From Gracilaria gracilis (taxonomy: Eukaryota; Rhodophyta; Florideophyceae; Gracilariales; Gracilariaceae), in the NCBI GenBank assembly GCA_030374805.1, contig JARGSG010000028.1, positions 186,001 through 250,000 of the forward strand: a stretch of 64,000 bases of DNA, given 5' to 3'. The translations under genes were made by a program, and so were the position numbers. How positions within the stretch are numbered: the stretch's first letter is position 1; every line of letters starts with the position of its first letter. A model generated the notes under the pieces. It did not search any database and had not been told where the DNA came from. It saw nothing but the letters and a program-made list of their open reading frames with translations. Of this stretch, positions 34,401 to 44,870 are shown in pieces.

Positions 34401-34662
34401 AGAGTTGCTGGTGGTGGTAGGAGTCGTCGTCTGCGATGGGGACGTTGTTGGAAGGGCGGTTTGTGGGAGGGGGAGGTGTATGGAGGTGGGGGGGGGTAGA
34501 CTTGTGACGCTTGATGCGTGGGGGGAAGTGGGGGAGGCCTCCGCCTGGGGAGAGGAAACGCTTGTTTGGGTTGAGGCGATTGGGGCATTTTCTCTGGTGC
34601 CTTTGGATGGTGGGGATGGTGCGGGCGAAGAAGGAGCAGCCTTCAAAGCAGCAGTTGGGCAT
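31438..34662 (-). pseudogene. DDE transposase, KDZ/Plavaka-like, with N-terminal C2HC finger
   Basis: The ATG at 34662 opens MPNCCFEGCSFFARTIPTIQ, then RHQRKCP, a C2HC zinc finger. A Pro/Ser/Thr-rich linker is followed by conserved blocks in order: VLYISSIASFFGLRKAKELI; FCEVHGVFRHCHPIIACYCA; EPLHNFHLGVSKLIKL; GMLEAKDYRALDMVFPFIGA; FHLLDNIVEDIRHFGGL followed by FEHAHTLFKSHHSKTSKRR; and a C-terminal block. The DxxHN-, EAKD- and ExxH-like blocks resemble KDZ-type transposases known from fungi and algae. Stops at 33727 (TAG), ~33244 (TAA) and 32740 (TGA) and shifts near 32560 and 31840 inactivate it. It is the only transposase-like gene in X1 and so the probable mover of the family. Confidence 0.55.
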
Positions 34663-35173
34663 GGCGGGGAAGGTCAGGGGGGTGTTGGAGAGGATTGGGG
34701 GTGGGTAGCGGGGAGCGTAATATGGCGCACGGACGGTGGGTTAGAGTGGTGGGGATGATTGCACGTGATTCGAAGGCGTTTCATATATTTAGTAAATGAA
34801 TGCCTGATGTGAAAGGTGTTGACTAGTGAACCGATCTCCACAAACTGAAAAGGTATTCGATCTATTTGTATACTCCTATTCCTATTCGATAAAAAGCTAT
34901 TGAAGTTTCTATCTAAGTGTCTATCTCGCTACTCGCCGCCGTATACATGAACGTAGGTGACACTAACACACTTACATTGTGCTGCGAAACTACCATAAAC
35001 GAAAGAAGTATGCTTCCATCCAAACTAGCAAAGATGGAAAAAATTTGGAATAATTCTTTCGAGAAAAACTAGCACAAGTGGAAAGGTGGAAATATTTTCG
35101 GAAATTAGCACTTTCATATTTGGATAAATTCACCGGTTTTTCGTTTGTTTTAATTCGGTCATTTTTGACCACC
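34663..35173. other. Right subterminal region of X1, noncoding
   Basis: AT-rich sequence. From about 35020 inward from the end it contains several CTAGC / GCTAGTTT motifs, mirroring the left end. No gene. Confidence 0.5.
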
Positions 35174-35195
35174 AAACTAGCATTGCGATAACACC
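35174..35195 (-). repeat. X1 right terminal inverted repeat
   Basis: AAACTAGCATTGCGATAACACC, the inverted counterpart of 15950-15971 with two mismatches. Confidence 0.5.
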
Positions 35196-36547
35196 AACGC
35201 GGCTGACTGAACCTGAGAGTGTATCGTATCGTGTTCATTTTATGTGGTCGTTATGCTTTTGGTTGCCAGTTTGAGCTAATGTCATTTTTCTAATTGTTGT
35301 ACAGGCTACTGAGCTACTGTGGTCTGCTTTGCTCATCTGGGTTGTTACTCTCCAGCTACGTTTGTGTGTCCTCCCCAGGGTTTGTCATCACCGGCTCTGT
35401 TTCTGCTTTTGCCTCAAAAATGGCTTCCACACAGCTTTCACGCAAATGTGAATATGCACTTTATCCCAAAGCTCCTATTAAGGAGACAAATTTATGTGCT
35501 TTGATGTTAAGAATAGAATTCTCAACTAATCTCTGCGGGAAAACTATCGTTCTGCCTTTCTCTGGTAATCTCTTACAAAATTGGGGACGTAACAAAATCT
35601 ACCACCTATATATAAAATGCTTACACCTGGGTCCAAATCATGTGCACTGAGCTGGACTTTTCCAACTACAAATGCGCTGTATCACACGGCGCTTTGTCTT
35701 GTTTTTCTACACAGAGAACCTGTTTGAATCCTTCCAATGCCAAAAAATAAAATTAAAAGAAAAGAAATCCGGAGTTCCCTCATTTTGGATTGGGGATCAT
35801 GCGGACTCGAAAAATTACTTTTTCTCATAACTATTCTCAGCAAAGGTTTGCTTTCTTTGTTAAAAAATATGTCGTACTGTCAATTAAAAGGTATTGTATC
35901 GAAAATATAGTAAAGTTTTGAGGTGCAGTGAACATCAGAGAATTAAAAATGAAACACAAAAATTTTCCTCTCTTACGTATAAAGTATAATCTGAACATTA
36001 AAACTAAGCAGAGACTAAATCTGTTCACGCCTGAGCTTTGCAAGTTTTTTCCTACGTGTAGTCCGCTTCTCGAAGCGCTAATGTTACATTTATTTCCGCA
36101 TATACTTTTTGCAATCACATCTTCATAGTTTTTTCTCAAAACCTTTTTTAGGTTCGTAGCTTGTGAGAAGCAAATTCTCTTAGAGTGAACAGTGCGTGTG
36201 GTGACGGACTCTGGGACGGAAAGACAAAAAACATTAGTACAATAGACTTTTCTTACAACTGGCAACACACTCTACAGAAAAAATGCTTTTCAAAAGTATC
36301 AAGGGTTGGTGCTACATTTTCAACGGTATATACCCATCGACAATGTAGGTGAGGTCAGTATTTATATGTTCCACAAAGATGACGTGATCAATAAAAGACT
36401 GGATAGCAACACTTCAACAAGGTATCTTAGAAACCAACTATAGATATACTACAAAACCACGTAGAATCTAGTTCGATGTGCATCTCTTATATCTTCTTCA
36501 ACAATATATAATTCCCTTTGCTTCCCTTTAAACCTAAATATTTTATA
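35196..36547. other. AT-rich stretch, no recognised gene
   Basis: Base composition is clearly more AT-rich than element X1. The short frames (for example 35294-35650 and 35837-36268) have no family motif. It could contain the 5' end of the Harbinger-like remnant. Confidence 0.4.
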
Positions 36548-37830
36548 ATGGCTGAGCTTTCACAATCTCATGCTGGATATGTAATTGAGATTATCTGTGC
36601 CGAACAACTTTGTCACGAAGCAGAATTTAATCAATCTTCCAAACCAAAAATTCATGACGGTTTAGACGAAGAATTTGACAAAAACAGTTCCATCTACGAA
36701 TATTTTCTTCAGAATGGATCTCAGACCATACTGTCTTTGAAAAAAATTTCTCTCAAAGGATTCAACATGTTGTTGAATTTTTTGTCTCCTATTATTGGTG
36801 CTGGATGGAATATTAGCACAGTTCGACGCTACGACGGCAAAACAAAAACACTCTTTTTATGACAATGGTTACTGTCAAGAATGGTGGGGCATGGAAATTC
36901 CTTGGCAGGCTCTTCAAAGTAAAGCGTAACACTTCTGAGAGAATGATATTTAAATTTATATCACGTATAGGTTTAGAAGTTTATAAGAAATACCTCGATC
37001 AAAATGACGGGCGCTGGCCTTGAAAAAAGTGTTGGGGAACAGTTTAGCAATGACAAACTTTGTATTCTGCTGGTATGCTGTCGACGTTATTTTTCAACAA
37101 TTTTATCGTCCAGATGAAAGAATGGCAAAAGGTAAAATGTAATACAGCGTCAAACACAAATTATATCGCTTTAAGACAGAAGTTTCTGTTTTACCAAATG
37201 GACTGGCAATTATTCGTACATATCATTTACTAAGTGCTAAGACCGACATTGATATATTTTATTCAAACATCGAAACGCATAAAAACTGCATTGAAAAAAC
37301 GAAAAAATGAAAATTTGAATTATGTTATGGATGTGGGAAATGATATAGACAAATATCCGGAAAGGTGGGGAATTCTATTAGACAAAGTCAACCAGGGGAC
37401 GCATAAACATTTCAGAGCAGTTCACTCAAAGGAAAGGATCAACATAGGTTTTTAGATGTACCTGATGTTGACCGAAATAGAAAAACACCGTCAGAACGTT
37501 TAATCGAGAAAACTTTATTTGAAAGGCTTTCAAAATTTTTGGGGTATTGTAGGATGGAAGTATAAGTCGGAAGAGAAGTACTATGACGATATATTTATGT
37601 TCCTTGTTGCTCTAACGAATCAACACATTTTATAGTATCCACTGCGTGTGGAAGACGGTTAATTTTACAATCTGGCTGGTAACTGATTATTTTCTTTGGG
37701 TGAAAAAATTATAAGAAAGCACGAACTGGCAGAGAAGTGGTACAGAAAAAAAAGCTAGGGTCGTATGGCCGCAAAACTACGAGATATTGACCCAGACGAG
37801 GATAATACCATTCCACCATTTGAATGGTAA
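36548..37830 (+). pseudogene. PIF/Harbinger-like (DDE_Tnp_4 type) transposase remnant
   Basis: The ATG at 36548 gives MAELSQSHAGYVIEIICAEQ. In broken frames I then see FVFCWYAVDVIFQQFYRP, YSVKHKLYRFKTEVSVLPNG with LAIIRTYHLLSAKTDIDIFY, WGILLDKVNQGTHKHFRAVH, PSERLIEKTLFERLSKFLG, YYDDIFMFLVALTN, YPLRVEDG, and a C-terminal DIDPDEDNTIPP. The SxKHKLYxxKxEVSVLPNG block and the final ALTN.H...YPLR.EDG block are characteristic of Harbinger-type endonucleases common in oomycetes and algae. Many stops. Inverted repeats were not found. Confidence 0.7.
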
Positions 37831-38739
37831 TTGTGGAAATTGGTGATATGTTTTAAAAATCTAGTGCCTTTAATATAGTTACTGATGTTCTCCCCATATG
37901 AATTGGAGTTGTTCTTTTGAAATAGAGTTGTTCTTTTGAAATAAACTACATATATGCGTTTCATTCCTGCTTTTCATTGGGTTTTCGATATCTATTGACT
38001 TCTTCCTTAGATACTATGTATGTTTCTGGAAGATCTAATGAGGCCTCAGTGGGCTAGGGCTACGTGGGCCTTTCTGAGTGCCCTGCTGGATGCCCTTCAC
38101 CCAATCGGTAATTTTTAGTTTCTAATTTAGTTTCTACCCATGTAGGGGTAGTCTAGTTTAACACTGCGGGCCAACGACAATAGGTCATGGGCGCAGCCGA
38201 TGACGTCATGCCCGCACGGGAGATCAGCGTAGGTGCACCTTGTACATAGTGCGGTGCAACTCGCCTTCTTACTCGGGTATTGTAAATTAGGCAGTAAGGC
38301 AGCAATGGAGTATTATCTTTACCATCTTGGTCAACCACTACTCTAGTCTGTCTCGGTTTTACTGAGCATCGACTTCTGCGGCCGTACTCTTACATAGCTC
38401 AAACAAGTTGTCCCGCCGTCTGCCCCTGCGTGTTTCAGGTGCCCTGCTACCATTTGGTTTGTGTGTTTTCCCCTTCGCGATGGGCCCTCGCGCACTCCCT
38501 ACATCAGGCGGACCTTACATCTCATCGGTATTTGTACGACATTTTGGTTTTGTCGTACCTTAATGGGTGAACAGAAGAACTTCGAAAGGATTCCGGAAGT
38601 TCACACTCCCATTTGGTTTCGTAGGAATACTCGCGAAGCAATTTATCGCCACTATTAGACATTACGGAAAGACCTGTAGGATTACCCGTGGTTCTAGTGC
38701 GCCATCTAGCAACAGGGGTTCTGGCGGCATCCGCTGCTA
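37831..38739. other. No gene; probable 5' LTR/leader of gypsy U
   Basis: Lies between the Harbinger remnant and the TIR element. Because the TIR element interrupts U just ahead of its gag, the sequence left of 38740 should be U leader or LTR. I could not match it to a 3' LTR. The last three bases (CTA, 38737-38739) duplicate 43626-43628. Confidence 0.35.
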
Positions 38740-38985
38740 CCCCATGACAGGAAGGTGACGAAAATTGTCACCTTTTGAACCAAGGTGCAATTTGGTGCAG
38801 AAGTCGCATTTCACCTTAGGAAGGTGACATTGCACCTTAACAAGGTGACAGTGCACCTTGTCAAGGTGACATTCACCTCGTCTGGGTGCAATGATCACCA
38901 TTCAGAGGTGACATTGCGCCGACGTCACCTTGGCCTGCGCCTTCATCACCTTGCCCTATTCCATCGTCACCTTGTTCTGCGGCTT
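38740..38985 (+). repeat. Left 246-bp terminal inverted repeat
   Basis: Identical, by my base-by-base reading, to the complement of 43380-43625. It is built from some 17 near-copies of AAGGTGAC / AAGGTGCA / GTCACCTT / TGCACCTT in alternating orientation. Confidence 0.9.
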
Positions 38986-39072
38986 TGTCCGCGTTTTGTG
39001 AAGGCACCTTTTCGGCTCCCACATTGCCTGCGCGCTCCAGCAGCACCCGAAAGACTCTTTGCCTGTTGCACT

Positions 39073-42000
39073 ATGCCTTGCATCAATGATGTTTCAAAGA
39101 CACAACTTAATGACGGTGTCCCTCAGAACCGAAACGCCGAAAACGTCATCGTTTCAACTGATCCACAAGCCGCTGATTTGAACTGCAGCATTGTTCACAC
39201 TGCACCAAGCCTGGAACATTATACAATCCATTCCGACAGCAGTAACGGATTCGAAGAATGTGAAATTGTAACAGATTATACACCGCCACTTGACAAACAA
39301 CTGAATACGCAAGATTCCAACTAACAAGCACCAACAAATGAAACTCTAACACTAGATCAGTTCACAGCTGAAAACAACCAAACACAATGCCGCCTGATCA
39401 GTGTCCAAGACACGATCGAATCACAAAACGCATTTGAATCACAACGCATTATTGCAGAAGACGCATGGTCCTCCCTTTCCTTTGATGGTGTCGACGGGGT
39501 TATAGACAGTACTGGTAGCACTGCTGATGCAGATGCATCACAAACGAATGATGCGCTGAACGGCGAAGCAAATCGCGAGCGCTTGGAACAATTTGTAACT
39601 GGTCGAATAAATGGCTGGAAGTACTCCTCACCGTTTATGCCCGTTACGATAGGCATTGACAACACTGACAAAGAGCTTTCGAGGACGTTTATCGTGGAAA
39701 AAAACGCAATTCTGGAGTCCGTCACGAAGGAAGTTCAAGCTTCATTTCAAAAGCCATTTACGACCACCGGAAGTAATTTGACTAGACTACAAGCGATGAA
39801 TGTTTTTCTCCCAGAGTACTTGCTTGGGAAGCTGGTGTGCCATATTAACCGAGTGCTACTTAGTCGCAAGCTGAAGGCTCCTAACGTTGTTGAGTTTAAG
39901 GGAATAATCGTATTACATTTTTTGGCAGCTTCGTACAACAGTTCTGTTTCGGTTATCGCTGCTACGAGCAATTCAGAATTCTTCTACTCTATAAAAATAC
40001 CTCCGAAGAGATATTCAGATATATGGTCATCACTGTGCTGTACAAAGCATCGCCGCGAGCCGACGGAATGCTATGGAACTGGTTGAAGTAACATTCCTCA
40101 ACGGGCAAACGCTCTCATAACAGAACTTGAGCACGAACTCGCGGCTGTGAATCGGGATCTTCTTTACGTTCCGGGAGCAACAATATTTAGTTTAGATGAC
40201 GACCACCAGCGCCTCCGATCCAGAACCGTTACACAACTGACGTCTCTGAGTCAGGTCAATAATCCGAAGAAAGCGCTTGGCCCAGTGAATAATGCAATTT
40301 GTTCTGCTCTTCACCCCGTATTTTTGGCCAGCCACTATTCCAGGCCTCAAGAGAAGTTGTTACATGTGTGGCAAAGGCTTTTGCAGCTCTTGCAAGGGGT
40401 TCCGACAAGTGGTCCTATTAAGCCAATGGTGGATGCTGTTTTTGCTGCCGACCGCGGCTATAATGACAAAACTGTGGTTGACTTCGTGAACGATGTTCTC
40501 CGTGCAACCAGCATCGGGACCCACGAAAGAAGTCTGGATTTCCCGTTTGTGTGGAGTAGTGGACCAATTCGGAAGCGTCACAAAGGAATGGAAGTATCCG
40601 AGAAGGGGTGCCGTGCTGTGTATAGCGCTATTCGTAGTCCGAGCACAACGGCAGGAAGACCAATTGAGAATTTTGTATACCGTGAGAGTTACAGTGGCCG
40701 AATTGCGGCGGCATATCATAATAACAAAGAGCTTTTTCATTCTTCGAAGTATACACTTGTTCCCGAAATAGGATTTCCCAAGTCTCTCTGTGCTAAATCA
40801 ATAATGGAACACCATATCGTCTACGACACGGGTATTAACTCCCAAATACAACCGGGAAACAATGCAGACTGCGCTGTACGTTCTCTCTGTCGCCTTAAGC
40901 TGAAACAAATTCTCATGAATATCAAAGAAGTAACTGTGTTGCAGGCAGTGGATCCAGGATGGTTCTTAGCTAGGGCATTTCATTTCACGTCTCGGACAAC
41001 GCAATCGTTTTTCAAAGCGTTAACAATCGACTTTTAGAATGCTGCAGAAGCCTGCGCGTCATTGCTTGCAGGTCAAAATGACACTCAATGCTCGGTGGAG
41101 TTCTCTAACGATCAATATGTTCTACGTAGCGACATTTCAGCTCGTTTGGGACATCTTTGCGACCTGACAGGTATAAAAAGGGGCATGCTGCCAACGGCAG
41201 AGAGCGAACAGGAAGCGTCAAATCATATCATGACCGCGACGTCTGAGTGGCTAATTGGTCGTAGAAAAGAGCAGCTCATTGCGCTTATGGCTCCTGTTAG
41301 GCACAGTGTTCCACGTTTTTTAAGCAAAGCATCTATAATTAAACGCGTATTAAAACTTCGCGACGACGTGGAGCATGAAATGGTGTCTTTGTCTCTCCAA
41401 AATGTGCCACAGTCGGACCAGCAGAGAAGAGAACTTTTGTAAAAGCGGCTAGTGTCACGTCTCTACAAACATTCTTTAGAGGCCTGGGTGATGAAGCCTC
41501 TTGTATCGATAAGTGGAATGAAGAAGGAACTCGCGATGAATCTCAAGTATTGAAAGCACTGCCTGGTTTCTTCGCGAACCAAGGTATGGTTGTCGCAGAT
41601 GCCAGCTCACCTCTTTCGGCATGGAAGAACAAAAATATGACAGCTCGCCACATAAAGACTATTGGACTTGTCTCTTCTGCAACGGTTCATCGTATGGCAG
41701 ATAGCTCGGACGGCATAATTGTTTTGGTCGACGAAGAGGAAGCAGTTTGCGTCGCCGCGATCGAAATCCAGACGGTTTCATCTCTTCGAACTATTCAGGA
41801 GGCACAAAACGTGGCCACACAGTTTTCGAAACTGGTCATGGTTAATGGTATAGGAAACGAGGCAAGCGCAGGGGAGTTTTATCGCGCCATTGTACCAACC
41901 GTTGAGTATCGTATGCAGTGCTTGCATCATGCTGTTTGTTTTGACTGCAAGTACGTACTGTTTACTGTTTCTAAGGGAAGTAATACTGGTGTCGGAGACA

Positions 42001-42968
42001 TAATGTATGTGGCTCTTTTGGGTTTTACGGAAGCAATTAAGACTGGCTACAAGTACTGTATCACAGGAATACGGCGTTGCGCGTTCCTGTGGGTTGGGAA
42101 AGAAGCAGAGAGAATTCCCAAATCATATGATGAGTTGCTGAAGGACTCGCATGCTTTGGATTTATTTTCATACGCTTCATTCTACAATATCAGCAAAGCC
42201 TACACTGAACTTGTTGACCGACATGGACCGTAACCACCTGCACGTATGATACGGCCATCATTGTTTGCTTACTGGAATGCATTGAAAGGGGGTGTGGATG
42301 AGTTTTCGAGAGCGATGCAATCTCTCTGCTACACGAATTCTTCTGAGAACCCAGTCGTGAGTGTTCTCGGTAGACTCATTTGCGCGCAAATCAATAATGC
42401 AGCAATAGTGCACCGCCTCTCACTCGCAAAGCGCGCCAACGTGTTCCGCGACCAACCAAACTCCGAGATATATCAGAAGGGTTACAAGGCTCTCCGCCAT
42501 TCAGTATCAAGGCAATCAACATTTGGAGACTTTGCAAGACACTTGGCCAAAGAGTACAAAACTTGTTATGGGACTCGTCCACATAACTCTACATCTGCCA
42601 TCACCAAGCAATCAAATAATGAAGCACGTGATAACGATAGATTCGTCTTGGCCCCCCTTTTCAAGCGACATGCGGCGGAACAATATAACAGACCAGCAGA
42701 GAGAAAAAGGCGGCTTTCAGATCTGTCGGCACACAGGAAAGTGAAAAGCAAACCCTCATATTGTTCTCTGTGTTCCTATAGCCATCTCATTCAAAAGAAT
42801 AGTAAGAAAGCACGTAAGAAAGGTGGAGCCCGAGAAAATGTTTGGTGTCTCATATGCCGACAACCGATTTGTTCCAAGTGTTGGGATACATGGCACAGCG
42901 CACATACACTGAAAAGCGCTGAAATACCACAAGAAGCTTTAGAAGAGCTAAGAGAAAAGCTGAAGTGA
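39073..42968 (+). pseudogene. piggyBac-like transposase, interrupted
   Basis: The ATG at 39073 gives MPCINDVSKTQLNDGVPQNR. The frame continues to 41430 through stops at 39322 (TAA), 40084 (TGA) and 41035 (TAG), shifts frame near 41435, and continues to 42968 through a TAA at 42231; about 1,300 codons in all. Blocks in order: NVVEFKGIIVLHFLAASYNS, KIPPKRYSDIWSSLCC, FSLDDDHQRLRSR (likely first catalytic Asp), VDAVFAADRGYNDKTVVDFV (likely second Asp), FVWSSGPIRKRHKGM, YWNALKGGVDEFSRAM (compare the GGVD motif of piggyBac) and a C-terminal Cys-rich region: CSLCSY, CLICRQPICSKCWDTWH, a RING/PHD-like zinc domain as in piggyBac. Catalytic assignment is inference. Confidence 0.65.
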
Positions 42969-43379
42969 AAAGATGCAAAAAGTATAATAAAGGTATCTCG
43001 TGAATAGTGCTGTATGCTTCGTACACCTTGAACTCAGAACTTGCGAACTTGAAAAGAAAAAAACACGACAGAGAAGAAATATAATATTGAGGCGCAGAAG
43101 TATAAGGGACAGATGCTGAAAGCAAGATGAAGAGTCGGAAACCTGGAACGAATGTGTTCCGTGATTGAAGTTTTCTTTTGTCTGCTTATGAACGCGTTAC
43201 ATCTTGGATATGGCTTTCGCAGGTCCTACTCTTTCTGGCGTTTTTCTGGTTCCTTCAATTGCTTGCAGAGAAAGTTCGGACAGCAAGGGTAGAGCAAGAT
43301 CATGATGCTATTGGTGAAGCTGGGCAGACGCAGACCATTGTTTGGCACTCGCACTCGTGTGACACTCGGCCAGGGCATG

Positions 43380-43625
43380 AAGCCGCAGAACAAGGTGACG
43401 ATGGAATAGGGCAAGGTGATGAAGGCGCAGGCCAAGGTGACGTCGGCGCAATGTCACCTCTGAATGGTGATCATTGCACCCAGACGAGGTGAATGTCACC
43501 TTGACAAGGTGCACTGTCACCTTGTTAAGGTGCAATGTCACCTTCCTAAGGTGAAATGCGACTTCTGCACCAAATTGCACCTTGGTTCAAAAGGTGACAA
43601 TTTTCGTCACCTTCCTGTCATGGGG
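43380..43625 (-). repeat. Right 246-bp terminal inverted repeat
   Basis: Inverted copy of 38740-38985 with no difference seen. Outside it, at 43626-43628, is the second CTA. Confidence 0.9.
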
Positions 43626-43719
43626 CTAAACCCATCCTGGATAATCCCGAGGGGCTGTTTTGCAAACTTTTGGGGTGGACTCTTAAAGATTATGGGCTCT
43701 CAGCCCTTCTCAGCCGCAG

Positions 43720-44870
43720 AACCTATTAAGGAACTGGAGACAACGGTTGAGGACCTTTGGTCCCTATTGGAAGATCAATGGAAAGCCTTTTTTTACCGCT
43801 ATTGTTAATGAAGCTAGGGTCTCTATGACCATGGACGCTGTTACCAGCTTAGTGATTGATCGAGCCCTGCGGGAGCACTCAAAGCGCATACCTAAATTGG
43901 TTGAAGTATATCTCCTTACTGGTGCTCGTGACCATGTCTATCGAGTGAAGAAATACCTTTGGGTGGCCGAAGGAATGGCAGAAACAAAAACCGCTGGGGT
44001 GAGTGTGCTTGCTCGCATGCCAAAAGAGATCCCTGCAGGTTCTTCACCACCAATCGAGCCAATTCCAGCCGATAGTGCGTACCTAAAAGATATAGGGCAA
44101 AGAGAAGAGGTACATAGAGAGATGGGCCCTCGAGAAGTACTTGCCACCCATCGGAGGCAACATTCCAAAAAGCATCACGACTGGGAAACCTAAGAACGAT
44201 TCGTCTGACCCAGAGGATGGGCGACGAAGAAGAAACCGCAAGAGTAAAAAAGGAGGGCGAAGAACGGAAAGAGTCGCGTCTACAACTCTGATCCCGACTT
44301 CTCGAGCTCCGATACCGATACTGCTTCATCATCGGATAGTGATTGAAAAAATAGGCGCATGAAAAGACCGACCCGATTGGCGAACAAGTCGTCAGAGAGA
44401 AACTTTCAAGGTAAGAAGAAAAATTAGGAGACGTACAACTCGGATTCGGACACGGATACAACCCTAGAGATGTGTCAGCCACTGAACGATCTGTTCACCA
44501 AAGCGGTTGATTATAGGTTTTATCGTTTCAAAAACCGGTCCTCTGCTTACACCCAAGATGTTGCGCAGAAGATCACTAAGAAACACAAGAGGCTCAGCTT
44601 CCAGATGGGTAATACTACCTTCACAGGCGATGATCCCATTTCGATAATTGAGTTTCCACAGAAGTTCAAGATTGCACGTGACTAAAATAGGTTTTCCGAG
44701 GGGGCTGCCCTGTGATAGTTCCAGTTTCACCTTAAAGGTCAATCTTACCAACTGCTGCAAGACAGGCTCCGTAAAGATACCATGGCGGTTAAAATATTGA
44801 ACGGAGATGTTACAGTCGTACCTAGCCGTGGTTAATTTCATGCTGGACAATTACTCTACAGATTAGGCTA
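43720..44870 (+). pseudogene. gypsy U gag
   Basis: Starts in ELETTVEDLWSLLEDQWKAF, then after a shift EARVSMTMDAVTSLVIDRAL, which resembles the coiled N-terminus of gypsy Z gag. Near 44470, LNDLFTKAVDYRFYRFKNRS and FQMGNTTFTGDDPISIIEF align with Z (LTNRMFRKFLSYRYYRLEDS; LRNQNFSGDDPIMVLDF). Stops and shifts throughout. Confidence 0.65.

Larger units (their letters stand above)
15950..35195. mobile_element. Giant cargo transposon X1 (~19.2 kb)
   Basis: The ends are inverted repeats: GGTGTTCTCGGAATGCTAG at 15950 and its counterpart ending at 35195 match at 20 of 22 positions. A second, independent left end (X2, 50531) starts GGTCTTCTTGGAATGCTTG. The motif GCTAGTTT recurs several times within the ~200 bp inside each end. 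Inside are six gene regions: coiled-coil (-), reductase-like (+), ParB/dioxygenase (-), unknown/DNA methylase/SET (+), Arg-rich (+) and DDE transposase (-), with a hairpin block at 22.9-24.6 kb between the two central genes. I see no certain target duplication. The boundary call on the right rests on the TIR alone. Confidence 0.6.
38740..43625 (+). mobile_element. TIR DNA transposon with piggyBac-like transposase
   Basis: 4,886 bp with perfect 246-bp terminal inverted repeats beginning CCCCATGACAGGAAGGTGAC, flanked by a CTA triplet on both sides (38737-38739 and 43626-43628), which I read as a 3-bp target duplication. A single decayed transposase gene occupies 39073-42968. The 3-bp duplication does not match the TTAA of classical piggyBac, so the family label is tentative. 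It interrupts gypsy U ahead of gag. Confidence 0.85.

Noticed and set aside
32718-34646. 642-codon open frame on the - strand, rich in Ser, Pro and Thr
   Set aside because: It overlaps the transposase gene on the same strand in another frame. The C-rich coding strand makes stops rare; its residues are low-complexity, whereas the overlapped frame has the zinc finger and transposase blocks.
37831-38739. 5' LTR of gypsy U
   Set aside because: Plausible by position, but no matching 3' copy could be found near 49.7-50.5 kb, so it is not called as an LTR.
38785-39072. N-terminal extension of the transposase into the left TIR
   Set aside because: The frame is open through the TIR, and an equivalent frame exists in the right TIR, so it reflects the repeat; the ATG at 39073 is the more likely start.
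15950-43625. Reassigned stop codons as an explanation for the in-frame stops
   Set aside because: TAA, TAG and TGA all occur within otherwise continuous frames, and the positions differ between X1 and X2, so ordinary decay explains them better than a changed code.
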